The notes under the pieces were generated by a model that worked only from the letters and a program-made list of their open reading frames with translations, searched no databases and was not told the origin of the DNA. Positions 57,518 through 64,000 of a stretch of DNA of 64,000 nt are shown in pieces. Source of the DNA: Methylocystis bryophila (GTDB lineage Bacteria; Pseudomonadota; Alphaproteobacteria; Rhizobiales; Beijerinckiaceae). The first letter of the stretch is position 1. The number at the start of each line of letters is the position of its first letter. The DNA lies in the NCBI RefSeq assembly GCF_027925445.1, contig NZ_AP027149.1, forward strand, positions 3,422,501 through 3,486,500, in the 5' to 3' direction. The translations under genes and the position numbers were made by a program.

Positions 57518-58933
57518 TCAGGCGGCGCGCTCGACGTCTCCCTCATCGCCAGCGGCATCGCCGGCGTCGGGCTCGCTCTTGGCGCCGCGGCGCGGCCCCT
57601 TGGCGAGATAGCTCTCGATCACTTTCAGCGACTCGGAGTCGATGAGCTTGCGCACCACCGAGATCTCGCGCGACATGCGGTCGAGCGCCGCCTCGTAGAG
57701 CTGGCGCTCCGAATAGGACTGCTCCGGCTGCGTGTCCGAACGATAGAGGTCGCGCACGACCTCGGCGATCGTCACGAGATCCCCAGAGTTGATCTTCGCC
57801 TCATATTCCTGGGCGCGACGCGACCACATGGTGCGTTTGATTCGCGCGCGGCCACTCAGCGTCGTCAGCGCCTTCTCGACGGTGTCCGATTCGGAAAGCT
57901 TGCGCATGCCGACGGAAGCGACCTTGCTCGTCGGGACCTTGAGAATCATCTTGTCCTTGACGAAGCTCACGACAAACAGCTCCAGGCTGAAGCCCGCGAC
58001 TTCCTGAACCTCGATGCCGACGATCTGGCCCACGCCATGCGCCGGATAGACGATGTGCTCGGAGAGCTTGAATCCGAGCTTCTGCGAGGAAGGCCGGGGC
58101 TTCGGCGTGGCTCCGGGCCTAGCGGCGGGCGCGGCGCCCCCCGGCGTCCCCGACACGGCGGAGGAGGCGGATTTTTGAACGGAGGTCGCTGCGGCGCTTG
58201 AAGATAAATTCATGCTCACTCTGGCTGGTTCGCTTCCGATAGGACGTTTTTGATCCGGCGCCGCGCGCGGCGGAGCCGGAGGAGTTGGCGTCGTCGAGGC
58301 TTTCGCCTTGCGGACTTCTGCGGCTGCGCCCGAGGACGCAGGGACTATGCCTTTCGCGCTTGGCGGAACTTTGACGCCCGCCGATTGCGGCTTGCCGGCG
58401 GAGGAGCCAGTTGCGCTCGCCGGGGTCGTCGTCTTGAGCACGGGCGCCGCCTGCTGCGTCTCGACGGGTTTCGCAATTGCGGCGTTGGCGGGGTTCTCCG
58501 TCGCGACGGAGGCGCCTTGACGCTTCGCAGCAGCGATCTTGGCCTTCGCCGCGGTCGGGTTCGAGGTCGCGGACTTTCGGCTCGCCGCGGCTTTCTTCGC
58601 TGCAGCCTTGGTCGCGGCGCTCCGCGCGGCGGCGGCTTTCTTGGCGGCGGCTTTCTTGGCGGCGGCCTTCTTAGCGGCGGCTTTGCGCGCCGCGGCCTTT
58701 TCCGCCTCGGACTTCGTCACTGCGGAGCGCGCGGCTTCAGACGCCTTCTTCCTGGCGGACGCGGTTTTCGTCTTCGCGGCAGAGGACTTGCTTTGCGCCG
58801 CGCTCGACTTAGACACATGCGCCCGCTGCGACTTCGCTGCGGAGGCCGGCCTCGTCTTGGGCTTTGCGGTTTTGGCGCGCGACTTGGCTGCAGAGGTCTT
58901 CTTGGCCTTCACGGGCGGTTTTTTCGAAGCCAT
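57518..58933 (-). CDS. carD: CarD-family RNA polymerase regulator with histone-H1-like N-terminal tail
   Basis: This protein of 471 residues starts at ATG 58933. The CarD module occupies the C-terminal third: 'FKLSEHIVYPAHGVGQIVGI', 'FVVSFVKDKMILKVPTSKVA', 'RIKRTMWSRRAQEYEAKINS' and 'SYSERQLYEAALDRMSREIS'. It binds RNA polymerase at rRNA and other promoters. Preceding it is a tail of about 290 residues of Lys, Ala, Ser and Pro with H1-type repeats such as 'KAAAKKAAAKKAAAKKAAAA', which should be disordered and DNA-binding. Typical alphaproteobacterial CarD proteins are near 170-200 residues. The fdxA gene lies 660 bases downstream in coordinate order, upstream in transcription, the conserved carD-fdxA pairing. 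Confidence 0.93.
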   Translation of the reverse strand: MASKKPPVKAKKTSAAKSRAKTAKPKTRPASAAKSQRAHVSKSSAAQSKSSAAKTKTASARKKASEAARSAVTKSEAEKAAARKAAAKKAAAKKAAAKKAAAARSAATKAAAKKAAASRKSATSNPTAAKAKIAAAKRQGASVATENPANAAIAKPVETQQAAPVLKTTTPASATGSSAGKPQSAGVKVPPSAKGIVPASSGAAAEVRKAKASTTPTPPAPPRAAPDQKRPIGSEPARVSMNLSSSAAATSVQKSASSAVSGTPGGAAPAARPGATPKPRPSSQKLGFKLSEHIVYPAHGVGQIVGIEVQEVAGFSLELFVVSFVKDKMILKVPTSKVASVGMRKLSESDTVEKALTTLSGRARIKRTMWSRRAQEYEAKINSGDLVTIAEVVRDLYRSDTQPEQSYSERQLYEAALDRMSREISVVRKLIDSESLKVIESYLAKGPRRGAKSEPDAGDAAGDEGDVERAA

Positions 58934-59347
58934 GGCGCGGCGCACTCCCTCATTAATCTTGCTAAAGTTCCAGGCTTCAGGGCGGAACGAATCCCAGCCC
59001 CGCGCTCACTTAACTCCTCCAATAAGGAGGGAGCGCCGGCGCCTTCGTCCTACTGCTCCTGAATCATGCCCACGTCTTAGGAAGCTGAGCTTCCAAAGAA
59101 GGAAACGTAGGCCGACCTTCGCGCGCCGCACCTCACCGTGGCTTCGTCAAGCCAGGGGTCTTCAGGCGCGCCTCCGTCCCGAATTTGGAACGTCCGCATT
59201 TGACGTTTGCAATATATAACATATCAGCTTGCGATAATCAAAGCCCCGCGGCTCGCGCAACCGCACAAAATGGCGATTTCGCAACAATTAAATGATTGTA
59301 ACGTAACGTGATGAATGGCGGTTAACCATAAGCGGCCCGCGAGCGGC
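58934..59347. other. Intergenic region between carD and fdxA
   Basis: About 410 bases with an AT-rich core (59200-59310, including 'aatatataacatatcag' and 'taacgtaacgtgatg'). This is probably the carD promoter and leader. No gene was recognised. Confidence 0.5.
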
Positions 59348-59686
59348 TCAGTCCCCTTGACCGGGCTCAGGCGAGAAATGCGCCTCGAGCTTGCCTGGTT
59401 TCCCGTCCCATTCCTTCGCGTCGGCCGGCGCTTCCCGCTTTATGGTCACGTTCGGCCAGACTTGGGCGTATTCCAGATTGAGCGTCAACCAGGCCTCGAG
59501 CTCCGGCTCTGTGTCCGGCTTGATCGCCAAGGCGGGGCACTCCGGCTCGCAGACGCCGCAGTCGATGCATTCATCGGGGTGAATGACCAGCATGTTCGCG
59601 CCTTCGTAGAAGCAATCCACGGGGCACACCTCGACACAATCCATGTACTTACACTTTATGCAATTCTCGGTGACGACGTAGGTCAT
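59348..59686 (-). CDS. fdxA: 7Fe ferredoxin FdxA
   Basis: This protein of 112 residues has clusters 'CIKCKYMDCVEVCPVDCF' and 'CIDCGVCEPECP', giving the 3Fe-4S plus 4Fe-4S arrangement of the FdxA family. The C-terminal extension 'LTLNLEYAQVWPNVTIKREA' is the usual one. It is a soluble low-potential electron carrier with no assigned partner. It precedes carD in the same direction, a conserved neighbourhood in this class. Confidence 0.95.
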   Translation of the reverse strand: MTYVVTENCIKCKYMDCVEVCPVDCFYEGANMLVIHPDECIDCGVCEPECPALAIKPDTEPELEAWLTLNLEYAQVWPNVTIKREAPADAKEWDGKPGKLEAHFSPEPGQGD

Positions 59687-59785
59687 GGCGCTTTCCCATT
59701 CTCTTGGCGGGCTAGCTAGCGCCTTTGTAAAAGGGATTCAAGCCGCTTCGGTTTCCGCCTCCTCCGGACTATTCTGGGCTTCGCC

Positions 59786-60601
59786 ATGACTGTCTCACTC
59801 GCTCTGTCTCCCGCCCCGAAAATTCTTGCGCGCGCCCTGCTGCTCGGCGAACGCATCGACACCGTCGGGCTCGAACGGGCCGATCTCGTCTCGACGGCGC
59901 CGCTCGCCTTCCACTCGGGAAGCGCGGGCTTCGTGGTGCTCTTCAAATTCGGCGTCGCGGTTCTGTTTGGCCTCTCTCCGCTGGAGGAGGACGAGGTGCT
60001 GGCGCGTGTCGGCGCGCGCGTCGAGGGCGCCACCTCCCGCCGTGACGACGAGACGCTCGCGCTGGAGCTTTCCGGCGAGGGCGAGGAGAAGCCCCACGCC
60101 AACGGCCGTTTCGCGGTGAAGGACATGAGCGAATCAGTGCTGCTCGTCGTCGCGGACGCGCTTGCAAAGAGCGTGGCGCTCGCAAGAGACGAGCGGCGAG
60201 TCAATGCAGTGTTCGACACGATCGAGCCGATTGCCGCGACGCTCGCGGAAACAGGCCGCCCGCCATGGAGGCGAGGCGAGATGCTCAAGCTCGTCGGCCA
60301 GACGCTTCTCGTGCAGCATCGCGTCTCGGGTCGTGTCGCCGTCGAGGACAAGCCCGACGTTCTTTGGGATCGTCCCGATCTCGAGCGGCTCTACGCGAGG
60401 CTCGAGGACGAATATGAGCTTGCCGAGCGGGCGCGCACGCTCAAAGCCAAGCTCGACGTCATCAGCGAGACGGCGCGCGCCTTCACCGAGATCATCGACG
60501 CCGACCGCTCGACTCGGCTCGAATGGACGATCGTCGTTTTGATCCTTGCCGAGATCCTGCTCTCGCTCATCCAATTGTGGTTGTATCCGCACGGACATTG
60601 A
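59786..60601 (+). CDS. RMD1/YagE-family (DUF155) membrane protein
   Basis: This protein of 271 residues carries the RMD1 domain in the first 200 residues ('ARALLLGERIDTVGLERADL', 'AGFVVLFKFGVAVLFGLSPL', 'SESVLLVVADALAKSVALAR', 'DERRVNAVFDTIEPIAATLA'). A C-terminal single helix ('LEWTIVVLILAEILLSLIQL') ends at the membrane with 'WLYPHGH'. Eukaryotic members act in mitochondria and meiosis. The bacterial function is unknown. It is divergent from fdxA and convergent with miaA, stopping 18 bases away. Confidence 0.88.
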   Translation: MTVSLALSPAPKILARALLLGERIDTVGLERADLVSTAPLAFHSGSAGFVVLFKFGVAVLFGLSPLEEDEVLARVGARVEGATSRRDDETLALELSGEGEEKPHANGRFAVKDMSESVLLVVADALAKSVALARDERRVNAVFDTIEPIAATLAETGRPPWRRGEMLKLVGQTLLVQHRVSGRVAVEDKPDVLWDRPDLERLYARLEDEYELAERARTLKAKLDVISETARAFTEIIDADRSTRLEWTIVVLILAEILLSLIQLWLYPHGH

Positions 60602-60630
60602 TCTTCATGTCTCGGATCTTCATGTCTCGC
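60601..60630. repeat. 15-bp tandem duplication between convergent genes
   Basis: Units atcttcatgtctcgg and atcttcatgtctcgc follow directly. They cover the stops of the RMD1-like gene and miaA. Probably a slippage duplication. Confidence 0.7.
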
Positions 60631-61558
60631 GCCCCCGCAGCGCCGCGAGCGCCTCGCCTTGCGGATCGGGGCCTTCGAGCCAGGAAAAGCTCGGCAGCTG
60701 ATGGCGCGCGAAAGTGAATTGCCGTTTCGCGTAATGGCGCGTGTCGAGCTTTCCGCGCGCCGCGGCCTCCTCGAGAGAGAGCCGGCCTTCCAGATGCGCG
60801 ATCAGGTGCGGGACGCCATGGGCCCGCATCGCCGGCAGCGCGGGATCGAGACCGCGCGCGGCAAGGGCGCGGACCTCCTCCAGCGCGCCTTGCTCCAGCA
60901 TTGCGTCGAAGCGCGCGTCGATGCGCGCATAAAGCGCCTCGCGCGACGGCGCGACAAAAAAGGCCGGACACGACTCTGCGGTGAGAATCGGCGCGGCGCG
61001 CGCCTCTTGGAAGCTCGCGAGCGGCCTGCCCGTCGCCTCGAAAACTTCGAGCGCCCGCAATAATCGTTGCGGGTCGGTCTCCCGAAGCCTCCCCGCGCTG
61101 ACGGGATCGAGCGCCGCGAGCGCGCGATGCATGTCCTGCGGCGTCTTTCCCTCGAAGCGCGCGCGCACGACTTCGCGCACCTTCTCGGGGACGGGGGGAA
61201 TTTCCGAGAGCCCGTATAGCGCGGCTTTGAAATACATGCCGGTGCCGCCCGTGACGACCGCGGTCTGCCGCCCGGCGGCGAGGCGAGCGAGGGCCGCCTC
61301 GAAATCCTTGAGCCAGAGACCGACCGAATAATTTCGCGCGGCGTCCACATGGCCATAGAGAAGATGCGGCGCCTCCCTCTCCTCGGCCTCGCTCGGGCGC
61401 GCGGTCAACACCCGCAAATCGCGATAGACCTGCATCGAATCGGCGTTGACGATCGCGCCGCCAAGCTCGCGCGCCAGCGCGAGCGCCAGCGCCGACTTGC
61501 CGGAGGCGGTCGGGCCGGCGAGGAAAACGACCCGCGGCGGCGCTTTATCTTGTGGCAT
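60620..61558 (-). CDS. miaA: tRNA dimethylallyltransferase
   Basis: This protein of 312 residues adds a dimethylallyl group to A37 of tRNAs reading UNN codons. Marks are the P-loop 'FLAGPTASGKSALALALARE', 'GAIVNADSMQVYRDLRVLTA', 'PSEAEEREAPHLLYGHVDA', 'TAVVTGGTGMYFKAALYGLS' and 'GRLRETDPQRLLRALEVFEA', ending with 'KRQFTFARHQLPSFSWLEGP'. The length is normal. No hfq or mutL neighbour is seen. Confidence 0.96.
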   Translation of the reverse strand: MPQDKAPPRVVFLAGPTASGKSALALALARELGGAIVNADSMQVYRDLRVLTARPSEAEEREAPHLLYGHVDAARNYSVGLWLKDFEAALARLAAGRQTAVVTGGTGMYFKAALYGLSEIPPVPEKVREVVRARFEGKTPQDMHRALAALDPVSAGRLRETDPQRLLRALEVFEATGRPLASFQEARAAPILTAESCPAFFVAPSREALYARIDARFDAMLEQGALEEVRALAARGLDPALPAMRAHGVPHLIAHLEGRLSLEEAAARGKLDTRHYAKRQFTFARHQLPSFSWLEGPDPQGEALAALRGRET

Positions 61559-61603
61559 GCGCCTATAGGCGCAGACACGGAGCGGATGTCAAAAGGCGGC
61601 CCC

Positions 61604-61719
61604 CAGCGCGTTTCCCGCTCGACCGGAATCGTCCGAGCGATAAGGAATCGCGCCAAGTTAGAAATTTAGAGCATTTCACGACCGGAAAACCGCTTCGCAC
61701 TTTTCCGTGACATGCTCTG
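61604..61719. repeat. RIME-like intergenic repeat, full copy
   Basis: It matches the 48612 copy: 'agcgcgtttcccgctcgacc', palindrome cgctcgaccg/cgtccgagcg, 'ataaggaatcgcgcca', then the hairpin 'gaccggaaaaccgcttcgca' to 'ttttccgtgacatgctct'. It differs from the 48612 copy at about a dozen bases. It separates miaA from the L,D-transpeptidase gene. Confidence 0.85.
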
Positions 61720-61786
61720 AGGGGCCGCCCCTGCGCTCCGCGCGAGGTCAGCGACAAAAGGCTTCCCTCGCGCCCGCCACCCAAAA

Positions 61787-62776
61787 TTACGACGTCGTGA
61801 CGATCACGAAGTCCTTGCCGGAGCGGGTATCCGGCGTAAGCGGCGTGTCCGTCAGCACCATTGTCATGCCGGGGTGCATGCGTTGTTTCAGCGCCGCCAC
61901 GAATGACGGCTCGGCGCGAAGGCGCTGAAGCACATTTTCGTCTCGCGAGAGATCCCCCTCCTCGCTGTGGTGAGTGATCGCTGTCCACTGCATCCCATGT
62001 GCGTTCTCATCGGCGCCATTGAGAACGAAAACATGCGAGCCGAGCTTCTCGTCGCCCTTCAGCGCCAGACTCGAGGTCGCGACCACGACGTCGTTCTCGA
62101 TCAGCTCAATCTTATGATCGGCTGAAGAGGCGACGACGCTGATGACCGGCTTATCCTCAGCCTGAGACCAATCCGACGGATGCTTCTTCCCGTCGAGTCC
62201 CGCCAGCACGTGCTGAAATTCGTCCTCGGCATAGCCGCTCAGCACCATGCCGGGATGGGTCAATTGCCAAGGGTCGGTATGAGCCCCCGCGATAATGACA
62301 GGCGTGCCCAGATGCGTCACGCCAAACAGCAGTTCCGAGAATTTCCGCGGCAGACGCACGCAACCATGCGAAGCCGGATAGCCCGGCAGATTGCCCGCAT
62401 GCAGCGCCACGCCGGACCACGTCAGGCGGTTCATGTTGGGCATGGGCGCGTCGTCATAAGTGGACGAGCGATGATTCTTGTCTTTCTGCAACACGACGAA
62501 GACGCCGGTCGGAGTCGCGTGTCCGGCCTTGCCGGTCGAGCAGGTGGAGACGCCGATGCGGATGCCGTTGCGATAGACATGCACACGCTGCTGCGGAAGG
62601 GAAACGACGATGGAGACCGGTCCTGTCGGCGCGAGCTCCGGGCGCCATGTGAACTGTCCGGGCTTCAGCTGGGAGATGTCCTCGCTCTCCTCATTGCCGA
62701 AAGCGGAAGGCGTCGCGACGAACGCTCCGGCTCCGATCACGCCGCCAAGAAACATGCGCCGACTGCAATGGCTCAT
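61787..62776 (-). CDS. Tat-exported L,D-transpeptidase
   Basis: This protein of 329 residues starts at ATG 62776. A Tat signal 'CSRRMFLGGVIGAGAFVATP' precedes a YkuD domain with 'VSIVVSLPQQRVHVYRNGIR', 'STGKAGHATPTGVFVVLQKD' and the catalytic block 'HAGNLPGYPASHGCVRLPRK' (HxnSHGCxR). It cross-links peptidoglycan 3-3 or ties proteins to it. The C-terminal 150 residues ('VVASSADHKIELIENDVVVA') form a second domain. Export of an L,D-transpeptidase by Tat is less common than Sec. Confidence 0.92.
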   Translation of the reverse strand: MSHCSRRMFLGGVIGAGAFVATPSAFGNEESEDISQLKPGQFTWRPELAPTGPVSIVVSLPQQRVHVYRNGIRIGVSTCSTGKAGHATPTGVFVVLQKDKNHRSSTYDDAPMPNMNRLTWSGVALHAGNLPGYPASHGCVRLPRKFSELLFGVTHLGTPVIIAGAHTDPWQLTHPGMVLSGYAEDEFQHVLAGLDGKKHPSDWSQAEDKPVISVVASSADHKIELIENDVVVATSSLALKGDEKLGSHVFVLNGADENAHGMQWTAITHHSEEGDLSRDENVLQRLRAEPSFVAALKQRMHPGMTMVLTDTPLTPDTRSGKDFVIVTTS

Positions 62777-63098
62777 CGTCACCCCCAAGGTTGCTAAGAG
62801 GAGCCGGCGATATCACGGAGCCGCGCCACGGCAAAGTTGACGCGGCCGCTTGACTGGGAGGCAACGGAAGAGGGTTGGATCGCGCGAAGTCCTGAGAAAT
62901 AACCGGGGCAGCCTCATTTATACGCGCCGGCCTCGCGGATTCTGCCGGGGTTCCTGGCGATTGCCAAGCCCAGCGTGGTCCCCAGCGCCCGCTCCTTATG
63001 CAGCATGCCCGCTATCCCGGCCGCGCCTCCCTTGACATGTCCCGCCAAGCCCTTTGTGCTATGCCGGCGGCAATGCTCAATCGGAGAATGGGTTTTCA
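62777..63098. other. Divergent intergenic region
   Basis: About 320 bases lie between the leftward transpeptidase gene and the rightward transglutaminase gene. No further gene was seen; promoters for both are expected. Confidence 0.5.
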
Positions 63099-64000
63099 GT
63101 GTCGATCCAGGTCGCGCTTCACCACGTCACGCACTACAAATACGACCGGCCCATCTCGCTCGGTCCGCAGATCGTGCGGCTGCGCCCCGCCGCGCATTGC
63201 CGCACGCGCGTCACCGGCTACTCGCTGAAGATTTCGCCCTCCGACCATTTCATCAATTGGCAGCAGGATCCGCACGGCAATTGGCTCGCGCGCCTCGTCT
63301 TCCCCAATAAGGCGGAGGAGTTTCGCATCGAGGTCGACCTCCTTGCCGAGCTCGCTGTCTTCAATCCCTTCGATTTTTTCGTCGAGCCGACGGCCGAGCA
63401 TTATCCCTTCTCCTATCCGCCCGACACGCTCGAACAGCTGCCGGGATATCTCGACCCCGTCGACGTTGGCCCGCTGACGGAGACCTTTCTGGGTCACTTC
63501 CTGAAGGAACAATCGTCGGAGGCTTTGAGGACGATCCCCTTCCTCGTCGAGCTCAACGCGCAGCTCAATCGCGAGATTCGCTACCTCATTCGCATGGAGG
63601 CGGGCGTCCAGTCGCCGGAAGAAACGCTGTCGCTCAAATCCGGCTCCTGCCGCGACAGCGCCTGGCTTCTCGTGCAGCTTTTGCGGCGGCTGGGCTTCGC
63701 CGCGCGTTTCGTCTCCGGCTATCTCATTCAGCTCAAGGCGGACGTCGATCCCATCGAAGGGCCGAAGGGGACGGATCGCGACTTCACCGATCTGCACGCT
63801 TGGACGGAGGTTTATGTTCCCGGCGCGGGCTGGATCGGCCTCGATCCGACGTCCGGCCTTTTCTGCGGCGAGGGCCATCTGCCTTTGTGCGGCGCGCCGC
63901 ATTATCGCGCCTGCGCGCCGATCTCGGGCGTGGTCGATCCCGCGAATGTCGAGTTCGGCTTCGAAATGCGCGTCGAGCGCATTCGGCAGGCGCCGCGTGT
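63099..64000 (+). CDS. Transglutaminase-family protein, N-terminal part (runs off window)
   Basis: An open frame from GTG 63099 (GGAG about 11 bases upstream) continues past the window edge: 300 residues visible. 'VALHHVTHYKYDRPISLGPQ' and 'IVRLRPAAHCRTRVTGYSLK' are the N-terminal bacterial-transglutaminase domain. The catalytic core follows: Cys in 'LSLKSGSCRDSAWLLVQLLR', His in 'FTDLHAWTEVYVPGAGWIGL' and Asp in 'DPTSGLFCGEGHLPL'. The family is usually about 1100 residues with a DUF2126 C-terminal half, which would lie outside. It probably cuts or crosslinks peptides; substrates are unknown. Confidence 0.9.
   Translation, partial: MSIQVALHHVTHYKYDRPISLGPQIVRLRPAAHCRTRVTGYSLKISPSDHFINWQQDPHGNWLARLVFPNKAEEFRIEVDLLAELAVFNPFDFFVEPTAEHYPFSYPPDTLEQLPGYLDPVDVGPLTETFLGHFLKEQSSEALRTIPFLVELNAQLNREIRYLIRMEAGVQSPEETLSLKSGSCRDSAWLLVQLLRRLGFAARFVSGYLIQLKADVDPIEGPKGTDRDFTDLHAWTEVYVPGAGWIGLDPTSGLFCGEGHLPLCGAPHYRACAPISGVVDPANVEFGFEMRVERIRQAPR

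Noticed and set aside
58600..58720. Short tandem repeats that could suggest a CRISPR or minisatellite
   Set aside because: They are the AAAKK codon repeats within carD, in frame, with no spacers.
1..64000. tRNA, rRNA and riboswitch genes
   Set aside because: No cloverleaf, rRNA-like or recognisable riboswitch sequence was noticed by eye; a covariance search could still find one.

Overview
The window is high-GC, densely coded alphaproteobacterial DNA. Hyphomicrobiales is likely, and a methanotroph-like Methylocystis/Methylosinus or Beijerinckiaceae relative is plausible, but that placement is inferred from recall of gene families and not from a database search. Supporting signs are the carD-fdxA neighbourhood, an alphaproteobacterial-type RpoH, an AAD-LPS-K/R-AP type family of small outer-membrane barrels, a PHA-granule protein, a nitrogenase-associated ArsC-like protein, and short palindromic intergenic elements resembling the Rhizobiales RIME repeats. 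I recognised no tRNA, rRNA or CRISPR array.

Layout. 0-3.6 kb: a NitT/TauT-type ABC importer (fused double permease, start of the ATPase) and two membrane proteins. 4.2-9 kb: three outer-membrane beta-barrels (two a clear tandem duplication) and a Tat-exported Hint-domain protein. 9-13 kb: rpoH, an M48 lipoprotein protease, a divergent SNase-like protein and a membrane-anchored protein. 13.3-15.6 kb: malic enzyme. 15.76-17.26 kb: a complete IS1182-family insertion sequence sitting inside a REP-like hairpin. 17.3-28 kb: ugd, hydrolases, gluQ, an NAD(P)-binding Rossmann protein divergent from a LysR regulator, argJ and a parvulin. 28-34.8 kb: smc, a lytic transglycosylase, an AI-2E family protein and a small exported protein.

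34.8-38.5 kb is the most unusual block. It is a leftward three-gene unit of a nucleoside-deoxyribosyltransferase/TIR-like protein, a PAS-methyltransferase and a tandem GNAT protein, with visibly AT-richer DNA at its 5' end. 38.6-48.6 kb: a Zur-like regulator coupled to an exported chorismate-lyase-like protein, a methyltransferase-MEKHLA pair, an AAA ATPase coupled to a SagB-type dehydrogenase divergent from a nitrogenase-associated protein, a PHA-granule protein, a flavin reductase, a cysteine-cluster protein and a YqeB-like protein. 48.8-64 kb: a membrane adenylate cyclase, orphan modD, a gamma carbonic anhydrase, a caspase-fold protein lacking both catalytic residues, rpsA, a CarD with a histone-H1-like tail, fdxA, an RMD1-family protein, miaA, an L,D-transpeptidase and the start of a transglutaminase.

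Repeats are a theme. At least four RIME-like mosaic copies, two copies of a 'cgtcattgcgagcg' element, a REP doublet and one large nested palindrome lie between genes. Coordinates and residue positions were read by eye from the sequence. Family names come from motif recognition and should be confirmed by profile searches.
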